Shown here: piece by piece, positions 17,980 through 25,953 of the stretch | Layout: each line of letters begins with the position of its first letter | Numbering within the stretch: position 1 is the stretch's first letter | Source of the DNA: Methylocystis sp. ATCC 49242 | GTDB lineage: Bacteria > Pseudomonadota > Alphaproteobacteria > Rhizobiales > Beijerinckiaceae | Assembly: GCF_000188155.2 (NCBI RefSeq) | Contig: NZ_KE124774.1 | Location: 1,618,356 to 1,682,355, forward strand | DNA: 64,000 nucleotides | Direction of reading: 5' to 3' | Notes under the pieces: generated by a model | What the model saw: the letters and a program-made list of their open reading frames with translations, nothing else | What the model was told of the DNA's origin: nothing | Databases searched by the model: none | Translations under genes and position numbers: made by a program

Positions 17980-18356
17980 GGTCGTCGATCCCTTGTTGGA
18001 TTGATTTCGAAGGGACATACCGGAGTTACACCGGCTCGACGGAATTTGGCGTCATGCCACGGGCTTTCTGGCCCGATCCGAAGTAATGATCGACAGTCGT
18101 TCGTGAAATTCAGTTTCAAACGACGTTGCCGACATCGCGACAATACAGCAACTCGCGGCGACGGGTAGTAAAAAGCCCCAACGCGCTTAATACCGGCTTA
18201 ACGCGATTTCATACACGGCGCCGGATTGTTCCGAGGCCGCTTCTGCACTCGAATTACAGTCGATGAAAGCTCGCATCGCGAGGCGGCCGCGCCCGAGAGG
18301 CGGGGGTCGTCAATTACCCTACTGACGTCGATCCGGCGAAAATGGCTTCCGGCCGT
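17980..18356. other. Flagellin upstream region
   Basis: Noncoding DNA between the flagellin start and the left end of the IS21 element. It holds the CtrA box at 18187-18202. I find no good sigma-54 or sigma-70 hexamer pair and no gene. Confidence 0.5.
18187..18202. promoter_or_regulatory. CtrA binding box (TTAA-N7-TTAAC) upstream of flagellin
   Basis: TTAATACCGGCTTAAC is an exact match to the CtrA full site, 208 bases upstream of the flagellin start codon. It is the second exact match in the window, and both stand upstream of flagellar genes. Confidence 0.5.
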
Positions 18357-18418
18357 ATGAACAGCGGCGGCGAAGTGTACCACTGAACCGGCTTTGGGGG
18401 CTGCTGTGACGGCGGCGC

Positions 18419-18433
18419 AAAAGTGTACCGGTC
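18419..18433. repeat. Left terminal inverted repeat of the IS21 element
   Basis: 15-base sequence matching the inverse of 20962-20976 exactly. A second, diverged copy lies 47 bases further out. Confidence 0.75.
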
Positions 18434-18482
18434 CTGATAGGCCGAACTCGATGTCATCGACTGGCATGGAGAGGCCGAAAGG

Positions 18483-20021
18483 ATGTTCACAGTGGAACTC
18501 TATGCCCGGGTGAGACGCGCGGTGATGGCGGAAGGGCTGAGCCGGCGGGAAGCGGCCAGGCGCTTCGGCGTGCACCGCAATACGATCACGAAGATGCTTC
18601 AATATTCGGTTCCGCCGGGGTATCGGCGTCGGGAGCGGCCGATCTCGAAGAAGCTGGGGCCGTATATGGCCTGGATCGACAAGGTCCTGGCGGATGATCG
18701 GCTTGTTCACGCCAAGCAGCGTCATACGGCACAGCGGATATTCGAACGGCTGCGGGACGAAGAAGGGTTTTCCGGCGGTTACACGATCGTCCGGGAATAT
18801 GTCGCGCAGGCGCAGTTGCGGTCGCGCGAGATGTTTATTCCACTCAGCCATCGACCGGGGAATGCGCAGGCGGATTTTGGCGAGGCGGACGCCTATATCG
18901 CCGGCAGGAAGGTCCGCTTTCATTATTTTTGCATGGACCTGCCGCATTCGGACGGCTGCTTCGTCAAGGCCTATCCGGCGGAGACGGCGGAAGCCTTCTG
19001 CGACGGCCATGTCGCGGCCTTCGCCTTCTTTGGCGGCGTCCCCCAGTCCATTCTTTACGACAATACGCGTCTCGCGGTCGCCAGGATCGTGAAGGGTGGA
19101 GAGCGTCTGCGTTCGCAAATGTTTGCGGAACTCCAGAGCCATTACCTTTTTGCTGATCGCTTTGGCCGGCCCGGCAAGGGGAATGACAAGGGCAAGGTCG
19201 AGGGGCTTGTCGGCTATGTCCGGCGCAACTTCATGACGCCACTGCCCGTGGCGGAGAGTTTCGAGGCGCTGAACGCGAGGTTCCTGGACGCCTGCACGAA
19301 ACGACGGCGGGCGATCCTGCGCGGCCAGTCGACGCCGATCGGCGAACGCATGCAGGCGGATATGGCGGCATTCCTGCCGGCGCCGCCGGCTCCCTATGAC
19401 GCCTGTCACAAGGTCGCGACGCGCGTGTCGTCGATGGCGCTGGTGCGCTACCGCAACAACGATTACTCGGTCCCGATGCGCTTCGGCCATCGGGAGGTGC
19501 TGGCCAAGGGCTATGTCGATCGGGTCGAGATTGTCTGCGGCGGGGAGACCATCGCCGTGCATGCGCGCAGCTACGGCAAGGCCGAGTTCATCTACAACCC
19601 GCTGCATTATCTCGCTTTACTCGAACACAAGAGCCGCGCGCTCGATCAGGCCGCGCCACTCGACGACTGGCGGCTTGCCGACTGCGTGCATCGTCTGCGG
19701 CGGCTGATGGAGGCGCGCATGGGGAATAGCGGGCGCCGCGAGTTCATCCAGGTGCTGCGGCTGATGGAGGACTTTCATCAGCATCAGGTCGAACAGGCGG
19801 TCGCGGAGGCGCTGCGTCTTGGCGCGATCAGCTTTGACGCAGTGAAGATGCTGCTGCTGGCCAGGCTGGAGAACCGGCCCGCGCGGCTCGATCTGACATT
19901 CTACCCCTACCTGCCGGCGGCTACGGTCGGCGCGACGGATCCGCGCGCCTATCTCGGGCTCGTCGCCGGCGCGAGCGTCATCGCGGGCGTCATGGAGACG
20001 ACCGCGGGAGGTCCGGCATGA
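18483..20021 (+). CDS. istA: IS21 family transposase IstA
   Basis: 512 aa DDE transposase. An N-terminal helix-turn-helix (GLSRREAARRFGVHRNTITK) is followed by an rve integrase core. Likely catalytic acidic residues lie in NAQADFGEAD, ILYDNTRLAV and GKVEGLVGYV. A C-terminal domain rich in basic residues follows (LVRYRNNDYSVPM). Length and frame are intact, so the element may be active. It overlaps istB by 4 bases. Confidence 0.95.
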   Translation: MFTVELYARVRRAVMAEGLSRREAARRFGVHRNTITKMLQYSVPPGYRRRERPISKKLGPYMAWIDKVLADDRLVHAKQRHTAQRIFERLRDEEGFSGGYTIVREYVAQAQLRSREMFIPLSHRPGNAQADFGEADAYIAGRKVRFHYFCMDLPHSDGCFVKAYPAETAEAFCDGHVAAFAFFGGVPQSILYDNTRLAVARIVKGGERLRSQMFAELQSHYLFADRFGRPGKGNDKGKVEGLVGYVRRNFMTPLPVAESFEALNARFLDACTKRRRAILRGQSTPIGERMQADMAAFLPAPPAPYDACHKVATRVSSMALVRYRNNDYSVPMRFGHREVLAKGYVDRVEIVCGGETIAVHARSYGKAEFIYNPLHYLALLEHKSRALDQAAPLDDWRLADCVHRLRRLMEARMGNSGRREFIQVLRLMEDFHQHQVEQAVAEALRLGAISFDAVKMLLLARLENRPARLDLTFYPYLPAATVGATDPRAYLGLVAGASVIAGVMETTAGGPA

Positions 20022-20860
20022 CCATCTCGCATGAGCCAGGTTCGCAGACGATCGTCGCGCCGCAGGTGCTGCTGGGTAATCATCTCAAGGCGCTGAAGCT
20101 TCCCACCTTCGCGCGCGAATATGAGAAGGTGGCGCTGGAGTCGGCGCAGGACCGCGCCGATTACCCGCGCTATCTGCTACGCCTGTGCGAACTGGAGCGC
20201 ATTGATCGCGAGCGGCGCAATGTCGAGCGCCGCATCCGGCTGGCGCGCTTTACGCAGGTCAAAAGCCTCGACACATTTGACTTTACCGCCCAGCCTTCAC
20301 TCAACAAGCCGCTCGTGCTGGAGCTGGCGCGGTGCGAATGGATCGAGAAGCGACAGAACTGCATCGCCCTTGGGCCAAGCGGAACGGGGAAGACCCACGT
20401 CGCGCTCGCCCTGGGGCTCGCCGCCTGCCAGAAGGGGTTCAGCGTCGCGTTCACGACCGCCGCGGCTCTTGTGCACGAACTGATGGAGGCGCGCGACGAG
20501 CGCCGCCTGCGCGCGCTGCAAAAGCATCTCAACACCGTCAAACTGCTGATCGTCGACGAGCTGGGCTATGCGCCGTTCACGGCGGTCGGCTCAGAGCTGC
20601 TCTTCGAGGTCTTCAGCCAGCGCTATGAACGCGGTGCGACGCTGGTGACCAGCAATCTGCCCTTTGATGAATGGACGTCGGTGTTTGGCTCCGAGCGTCT
20701 CACCGGCGCATTGCTCGACCGGCTCACCCATCATGTCCACATTCTGGAAATGAACGGCGGGAGCTATCGCCTCTCGACCGCAAAGAAAGCGCAACGGCGA
20801 AACCGCGATCTCCCCGACGCGCCCGCAATCGACAAAGGAGGCGCCGACACGACGAACTGA
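20018..20860 (+). CDS. istB: IS21 family transposition helper ATPase IstB
   Basis: 280 aa AAA+ ATPase related to DnaC. The Walker A motif is GPSGTGKTHVALALG and Walker B is LLIVDELGYAPF, with the sensor region VTSNLPFDEWTSVFGSERLT. It assists IstA in target capture. The coding sequence is uninterrupted. Confidence 0.95.
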   Translation: MTISHEPGSQTIVAPQVLLGNHLKALKLPTFAREYEKVALESAQDRADYPRYLLRLCELERIDRERRNVERRIRLARFTQVKSLDTFDFTAQPSLNKPLVLELARCEWIEKRQNCIALGPSGTGKTHVALALGLAACQKGFSVAFTTAAALVHELMEARDERRLRALQKHLNTVKLLIVDELGYAPFTAVGSELLFEVFSQRYERGATLVTSNLPFDEWTSVFGSERLTGALLDRLTHHVHILEMNGGSYRLSTAKKAQRRNRDLPDAPAIDKGGADTTN

Positions 20861-20931
20861 TCGCCGTCGCGCGCGTTGAACCGCGCTGCGCTACGCTCCG
20901 CGCGCCTCAAAGCGCGCGTCAACTAAACTAC

Positions 20932-20953
20932 AAGGGCCGTGCGGCCCTTTTCT
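20932..20953 (+). terminator. Rho-independent terminator after istB
   Basis: AAGGGCCG and CGGCCCTT form a perfect 8-bp stem with a two-base loop, followed by TTTCTC. It lies 71 bases after the istB stop, inside the right end of the element. Confidence 0.65.
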
Positions 20954-20961
20954 CGAAACCA

Positions 20962-20976
20962 GACCGGTACACTTTT
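20962..20976. repeat. Right terminal inverted repeat of the IS21 element
   Basis: GACCGGTACACTTTT, the exact inverse of 18419-18433. Confidence 0.75.
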
Positions 20977-21032
20977 ACCCCGCCTTCATGCACATTTTGT
21001 TCCCGCCATTGACAGGCCGAATTGGCGGGAAA

Positions 21033-21542
21033 TCAGGCGGCCGCTCCGCAGCACTTTTTGTATTTCTTGCCGGAGCCGCAGGGACAGGGGTCGTTGCGCC
21101 CGGGCTGGGCGCCCTTGACGATCGGCGCGTTCTTGCGATTTGCCTCTTCGAGAAAATACCAGCGGCCATCTTCCTTGCGGAAGAGCGAACGCTCCCGATG
21201 CGCGTGACGCTGTCCGTCGTTGACGAAATGCGCGACGAATTCGACGTAGCCCGTCTCATCCTCGGCCCCGCCCTGTTCGGTCGAGAGTATTTCGAGACCG
21301 AGCCATTGCGACGAACGGGACCAATGGGTGATCGCCTTGCGATCGAAGTCATCGCGCGTGCCCGGCGCCAGGGTCTCGACCAGATGGTCGATCTTGCCGA
21401 GCGCGAACGCCGTATAACGCGAACGCATCAGGGCTTCCGCGGTCGGCGCGGGCTTGCCTTCCTCGATATAGGGCGCGCAACATTCCGAGTAGGATTTCGG
21501 ATTCTCGTCCTTGGCGCGGCAGGGGCAGATCGCGTCGGTCAT
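21033..21542 (-). CDS. YchJ family SEC-C zinc-motif protein
   Basis: 169 aa. A short Cys cluster lies at each end: [17 protein letters not shown] at residues about 6-22, and the SEC-C motif [17 protein letters not shown] at the C-terminus. The middle is the NTF2-like UPF0225 fold ([20 protein letters not shown]). Function is unknown; SEC-C motifs bind zinc. The start codon gives a typical N-terminus. The gene lies between the IS21 element and the fds operon and shows no operon link beyond shared strand. Confidence 0.9.
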   Translation of the reverse strand: MTDAICPCRAKDENPKSYSECCAPYIEEGKPAPTAEALMRSRYTAFALGKIDHLVETLAPGTRDDFDRKAITHWSRSSQWLGLEILSTEQGGAEDETGYVEFVAHFVNDGQRHAHRERSLFRKEDGRWYFLEEANRKNAPIVKGAQPGRNDPCPCGSGKKYKKCCGAAA

Positions 21543-21735
21543 TGGTCGCTCATTCTGATCGGGAATCGTGAGGGGGCGGCGGCGGCATACGGCCTAAAGG
21601 AGGATGCGTCGCGCGTCCATCGCTTCTCGCGCGCAAAAGATTCAAATGCCCGCGCGGAGCGGGTCCGATCGCACTCATTCGGCCCGTGTGGTACGCTGGA
21701 CAATCACGAGGCGGAAACGCCCCCCGATACGTCGC

Positions 21736-22005
21736 TCAGCCGTCCTCTCCGCCATGACCGCAGCGCAAATCCGAGCCCGCCGTTCCCGATGGGTGAGACA
21801 GGCGCTTGACCGCCTCGAGAGCGACGGGATCGAGCCCCGCGCCGCCGTGATTGACATGGTCGATAATCGCCGCGCGCATGCGCGGATCCCAGAACTTCGT
21901 CAGATGGTCCGCCATGCTGGCGGCCGTGTCGTGCGTCTGTGCGCCGAAGAACTGACCAATCTGGTTGGCCATCTTAACAAGTTTGTCGACCGAATTATGC
22001 GACAT
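21736..22005 (-). CDS. fdsD: Formate dehydrogenase delta subunit FdsD, second (distal) copy
   Basis: 89 aa. It begins MSHNSVDKLVKMANQIGQFF exactly like the proximal copy and keeps the family core (DPRMRAAIIDHV, GGAGLDPVALEAVKRL). The last 20 residues (SHPSGTAGSDLRCGHGGEDG) are unlike the other copy and unlike usual FdsD. FdsD helps maturation or stability of the Mo-containing FdsA. Start ATG 22005 overlaps the stop of the proximal copy by 11 bases, the same overlap that the proximal copy has with fdhD. It arose by tandem duplication with a 244-base offset. Confidence 0.85.
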   Translation of the reverse strand: MSHNSVDKLVKMANQIGQFFGAQTHDTAASMADHLTKFWDPRMRAAIIDHVNHGGAGLDPVALEAVKRLSHPSGTAGSDLRCGHGGEDG

Positions 22006-22249
22006 GAGCTGAGACCTGTTCGAGAATATGTCCTGAATGGGCGAGGCGCTTGACCGCATCGATCGCAATCGGATCGAGCCCTGCGCCGCCGTGATCGACA
22101 TGCTCGATAATCGCTGCGCGCATGCGCGGATCCCAAAACTTCACCAGATGGTCCGCCATGCCGGCGGCCGTGTCTTGAGCCTGCGCGCCGAAGAACTGAC
22201 CGATCTGATTGGCCATTTTAACAAGTTTGTCGACCGAATTATGCGACAT
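21995..22249 (-). CDS. fdsD: Formate dehydrogenase delta subunit FdsD, first copy, with an FdhD-derived tail
   Basis: 84 aa. The first 70 residues are canonical FdsD (MSHNSVDKLVKMANQIGQFF, DPRMRAAIIEHV, GGAGLDPIAIDAVKRLA). The last residues, HSGHILEQVSAHVA, are nearly the same as the C-terminus of FdhD, HPGRILEQAAAHVA. This copy therefore runs into a duplicated 3' end of fdhD and uses that gene's stop context. It overlaps fdhD by 11 bases. Confidence 0.88.
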   Translation of the reverse strand: MSHNSVDKLVKMANQIGQFFGAQAQDTAAGMADHLVKFWDPRMRAAIIEHVDHGGAGLDPIAIDAVKRLAHSGHILEQVSAHVA

Positions 22250-23066
22250 GAGCTGCAGCCTGTTCGAGAATGCGTCCTGGATGGGTGAAGATTTCGAAGT
22301 CACGGCCGCGCATGACGGCGACGAGCGTGATACCGCATTTTTCGGCGTTGCGAACGGCTAGCGCGGTCGGCGCCGAGACGGCGGCGATGATCGGCGCGCC
22401 CATTCGGGCGGCCTTCTGAACGAGCTCCACGGAAACGCGGCTCGTCATCAGCACCACGCCCTGCGACGCTGCGATCGCCTGCCGGGCGAGGGCGCCGGCG
22501 AGTTTGTCGAGCGCATTGTGGCGGCCGACATCCTCACGCACGATCAGCGCGCCCGTGGCCGGGTTCCAGAAAGCTGCGGCGTGAACGGCGCGCGTCTCCT
22601 GATTGATCTTCTGCGCGGCAGGCAAACGTTCCATGGCCTCGATCAGCGCCTCCGCGTGGATCGTGAGCGCGTTGTCGATGACCGGAAGGCTTCGTGTGGC
22701 GGCCTCCAGGCTTTCGATGCCGCAAAGGCCGCAGCCGGTGGGACCGGCCATCGAGCGGCGGCGCTCCGAATAGGCTTCCTGACGCCCGCCCTTGAGCCAG
22801 GCGCGGAGCTCCACGCCCGCTTCGGACGCAAGGATTTCTACCTCGCCCGCCTCTTCCGCGGTGTCGACCAGCCCTTCTGTCAAAGCGAAGCCGACCGCGA
22901 AATCTTCGAGGTCGGCCGGCGTCGCCATCATCACCGCATGAGTCGAGCCGCCATAAGTGAAGGCGATCGGGGTTTCCTCAGGGATGACCCGCACCCCCCG
23001 CGCCGTCACATCGTGACGGCGCGCGAGGCATTCCACCCTCAGCGTCGGCGACGGCGTTTCGGTCAT
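22239..23066 (-). CDS. fdhD: Formate dehydrogenase accessory sulfurtransferase FdhD
   Basis: 275 aa. FdhD carries sulfur to the Mo cofactor of formate dehydrogenase. The redox/sulfur relay motif GCGLCGIE is present about residue 112. The central conserved block HAAAFWNPATGALIVREDVG, then RHNALDKLAG, and VVLMTSRVSVELVQKAARMG is intact. It overlaps fdsA by 4 bases and fdsD by 11 bases, the usual position between FDH subunit genes. Confidence 0.95.
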   Translation of the reverse strand: MTETPSPTLRVECLARRHDVTARGVRVIPEETPIAFTYGGSTHAVMMATPADLEDFAVGFALTEGLVDTAEEAGEVEILASEAGVELRAWLKGGRQEAYSERRRSMAGPTGCGLCGIESLEAATRSLPVIDNALTIHAEALIEAMERLPAAQKINQETRAVHAAAFWNPATGALIVREDVGRHNALDKLAGALARQAIAASQGVVLMTSRVSVELVQKAARMGAPIIAAVSAPTALAVRNAEKCGITLVAVMRGRDFEIFTHPGRILEQAAAHVA

Positions 23067-25942
23067 TCAGCCGCGTCGATTGCGGTCGCGATGCGCCGGC
23101 TCTGCTCCGACAGCTCGCGATACTTCTCCTGCCACTCGGTGGGGCCGTTGGAAGGCGAAATCTGAACGGCGGTCACCTTGTATTCGGGGCAGTTGGTGGC
23201 CCAGTCCGAATTGTCGGTGGTGACGACATTGGCCTGGGTCATCGGATGGTGGAAGGTCGTGTAAACGACGCCCGGCGCCACGCGATCGGTGATCTTGGCG
23301 CGCAGCGTGGTTTCACCGGCCCGGCTCTGCACGCGCACCCAATCGCCGTCGCAAACGCCACGGTCCTCCGCGTCATGCGGATGGATCTCCAGAATGTCTT
23401 CCGGATGCCACTGGCTGTTCTCGGTGCGGCGCGTTTGCGCGCCCACGTTGTACTGCGACAGGATTCGGCCCGTGGTGAGCAGCAGCGGGAAGCGCGGACC
23501 CACCTTCTCGTCCGTCGGGACATATTCGGTGATGACGAACTTGCCCTTGCCGCGCGCGAAGCCGTTGATGTGCATGATCGGCATGCCTTCCGGCGCCGCG
23601 TCGTTGCACGGCCACTGCACGGAGCCCTCGCGATCGAGCATCTCGTAAGAGACGTTGCGGAAGGACGGCGTGAGGCGCGCGATCTCGTCCATGATCTCGG
23701 ACGGGTTCGCATAGTTCCAGTTCATGCCGAGCTTATTGGCAAGGAGCTGGGTAACCTCCCAGTCGCCATAGCCGTTCTTCGGGCTCATCACCTTGCGAAT
23801 GCGCTGGATGCGGCGCTCCGCATTGGTGAAGGTGCCGTCCTTTTCGAGGAAGGTCGCGCCCGGCAGGAAGACATGCGCGTAATTCGCCGTCTCCACAAGG
23901 AACAGGTCCTGCACGATCACGCATTCCATGTTGGCAAGAGCCGCCGAGACATGGCGCGTGTCGGGGTCGGACTGCAGAATGTCCTCGCCCTGCACGTAAA
24001 GGCCCTTGAACACGCCCTCGATCGCCGCGTCGAACATGTTGGGAATGCGCAGGCCCGGCTCATTGTCGAGCTTGACGCCCCAGTCCGCCTCGAAGACCGC
24101 GCGGGCCTTTTCGCCGGAAATGTGCTGGTAGCCCGGCAGCTCGTGCGGGAACGAGCCCATGTCGCAGGAGCCCTGGACATTGTTCTGACCACGCAGCGGG
24201 TTCACGCCGACGCCGCGGCGGCCAAGATTGCCGGTCGCCATGGCGAGATTGGCGATGCCCATGACGGTCGTCGAGCCCTGCGAATGCTCCGTCACGCCGA
24301 GGCCATAGTAAATGGCCGCATTGCCACCCGTGGCGTAGAGCCGCGCCGCGCCGCGGATGTCGGCGGCCGAAACGCCGAGAGTGGCTTCGAGCGCCTCCGG
24401 GCTGTTGCGGTCCTGGGCGACGAAGTCAGCCCACGCCTGGAACTCGTCCCAGTCGCAGCGCTCGCGCACGAAGGCTTCATTGACGAGGCCTTCCTTGACG
24501 ATCACATGCGCCAGAGCCGTCACCATGGCGACATTCGTGCCGGGCTTCAGCGGCAGGTGGTAGTCCGCCTCGATATGGGGCGACCGCACGAGATCGATGC
24601 GGCGCGGATCGATGACGATCAGTCTGGCGCCTTCGCGCAGGCGCTTCTTCATGCGCGAACCGAACACCGGATGGGCGTCGGTCGGATTCGCGCCGATGAC
24701 GAGGATGACGTCCGCCTCGTCGACCGAGTCGAAGTCCTGCGTGCCGGCGGAGGTTCCGAACGCCTGGTTGAGGCCATAGCCCGTCGGCGAGTGGCAGACG
24801 CGGGCGCAGGTGTCGACGTTGTTGTTGCCGAAGCCGGCGCGGACGAGCTTCTGAACGAGATAGGTCTCCTCGTTCGAGCAACGCGACGAGGTAATGGCTC
24901 CGACCGAATTGCGGCCGTATTTCTGCTGGACGGCCTTCAGGCGATCAGCAGCGAACGTCAGAGCCTCGTCCCAGGAAACGACGCGCCACGGCTCGTCGAT
25001 CGACTCGCGGATCATCGGGTTCAGGATGCGATCGCCATGATGGGCGTAGCCATAGGCGAAGCGGCCCTTGATGCAGCTGTGGCCGTGATTGGCCTTGCCG
25101 TCCTTCCAGGGCACCATGCGAACGATTTCCTCGCCGCGCATCTCGGCCTTGAAGGTGCAGCCGACGCCGCAATAGGCGCAGGTGGTGACTTCCGAGTGCT
25201 CCGGCTGGCCGATGGCGATGACGGATTTCTCGGTGAGCGTCGCGGTCGGACAGGCCTGGACACAGGCGCCGCAGGACACGCATTCCGACTCCATGAACGC
25301 TTCGTCCATGCCGGGGGACACGCGGCTGTCGAAACCGCGTCCGGAGATCGTCAGCGCGAAAGTGCCCTGCACTTCCTCGCAGGCGCGCACGCAGCGGTTA
25401 CAGACGATGCACTTCGACGGGTCATAGGTGAAATATGGGTTCGACTCGTCCTTCGGCTTCCAGTCGAAGTTCACCTCGCCGTTGTTGCGGGCGAAAACGT
25501 GGTTGGCGCCGTCATAGCCATAGCGCACGTCGCGCAGGCCGACAGCGCCCGCCATGTCCTGCAGCTCGCAGTCGCCGTTGGCGGCGCAGGTGAGGCAGTC
25601 GAGCGGATGGTCCGAAATATAGAGCTCCATCACGCCGCGACGGATGGCGGCGAGACGCGGCGTCTGCGTCTTGACGGAGATGCCCGGCGCGACCGGCGTC
25701 GTGCAGGAGGCCGGCGTGCCGTTGCGGCCCTCGACCTCGATGACGCAAAGGCGGCAGGAGCCGAAAGCCTTGATGCTGTCGGTGGCGCAGAGCTTCGGGA
25801 TCTCGGTCCCGATCTCCATCGCCGCGCGCATGATCGACGTCCCTTCGGGAACGGTGACGCTCTTACCGTCAATGGTCAGCGTGACCATCTTTTCGGATTT
25901 GGACTCGGGCGTTCCGTAATCGGTTTCCTTGATAAGCGTCAT
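23063..25942 (-). CDS. fdsA: NAD-dependent formate dehydrogenase alpha subunit (Mo/W-bis-MGD, Fe-S)
   Basis: 959 aa. It oxidises formate to CO2. In order: an N-terminal [2Fe-2S] domain (Cys52, 63, 66, 80); the His/Cys cluster motif in HPLDCLTCAANGDCEL; two ferredoxin [4Fe-4S] motifs (CIVCNRCVRAC, CVSCGACVQAC); the molybdopterin domain with CAYCGVGC; the metal-ligand Cys in CARVCHSPT (about residue 380); and a C-terminal dinucleotide-binding domain (TTGRILSQYNVGAQTRRT). ATG 25942 has GAGG 9 bases upstream. It is cytosolic and works with FdsB and FdsG. Confidence 0.97.
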   Translation of the reverse strand: MTLIKETDYGTPESKSEKMVTLTIDGKSVTVPEGTSIMRAAMEIGTEIPKLCATDSIKAFGSCRLCVIEVEGRNGTPASCTTPVAPGISVKTQTPRLAAIRRGVMELYISDHPLDCLTCAANGDCELQDMAGAVGLRDVRYGYDGANHVFARNNGEVNFDWKPKDESNPYFTYDPSKCIVCNRCVRACEEVQGTFALTISGRGFDSRVSPGMDEAFMESECVSCGACVQACPTATLTEKSVIAIGQPEHSEVTTCAYCGVGCTFKAEMRGEEIVRMVPWKDGKANHGHSCIKGRFAYGYAHHGDRILNPMIRESIDEPWRVVSWDEALTFAADRLKAVQQKYGRNSVGAITSSRCSNEETYLVQKLVRAGFGNNNVDTCARVCHSPTGYGLNQAFGTSAGTQDFDSVDEADVILVIGANPTDAHPVFGSRMKKRLREGARLIVIDPRRIDLVRSPHIEADYHLPLKPGTNVAMVTALAHVIVKEGLVNEAFVRERCDWDEFQAWADFVAQDRNSPEALEATLGVSAADIRGAARLYATGGNAAIYYGLGVTEHSQGSTTVMGIANLAMATGNLGRRGVGVNPLRGQNNVQGSCDMGSFPHELPGYQHISGEKARAVFEADWGVKLDNEPGLRIPNMFDAAIEGVFKGLYVQGEDILQSDPDTRHVSAALANMECVIVQDLFLVETANYAHVFLPGATFLEKDGTFTNAERRIQRIRKVMSPKNGYGDWEVTQLLANKLGMNWNYANPSEIMDEIARLTPSFRNVSYEMLDREGSVQWPCNDAAPEGMPIMHINGFARGKGKFVITEYVPTDEKVGPRFPLLLTTGRILSQYNVGAQTRRTENSQWHPEDILEIHPHDAEDRGVCDGDWVRVQSRAGETTLRAKITDRVAPGVVYTTFHHPMTQANVVTTDNSDWATNCPEYKVTAVQISPSNGPTEWQEKYRELSEQSRRIATAIDAAE

Positions 25943-25953
25943 GGTCGGATACC

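Larger units (their letters stand above)
18357..20989 (+). mobile_element. IS21-family insertion sequence, complete istA-istB
   Basis: The element carries intact istA and istB with related end repeats. AAAAGTGTACCGGTC at 18419-18433 is inverted exactly at 20962-20976. An outer related copy, GAAGTGTACCACTG, lies at 18372-18385; multiple end repeats are typical of IS21. Outermost ATGAA at 18357 and its inverse at 20985-20989 suggest the ends, but the boundary may be off by several bases. I could not find a target duplication, so it may be old or rearranged. Confidence 0.85.

Noticed and set aside
18040-18065. Sigma-54-like TGGCA before flagellin
   Set aside because: The matching TTGC element at the right spacing is absent.
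18198-19607. 469-codon frame antisense to istA
   Set aside because: It runs across the IS end and has no domain; istA has a full DDE transposase.
18340-21000. Target-site duplication of the IS21 element
   Set aside because: Flanks of the apparent ends do not match over 4-8 bases, so no duplication is claimed.
21640-21690. Possible fds operon terminator near 21650-21670
   Set aside because: The stem is only five pairs and the following T run is broken, so it is not listed as a feature.
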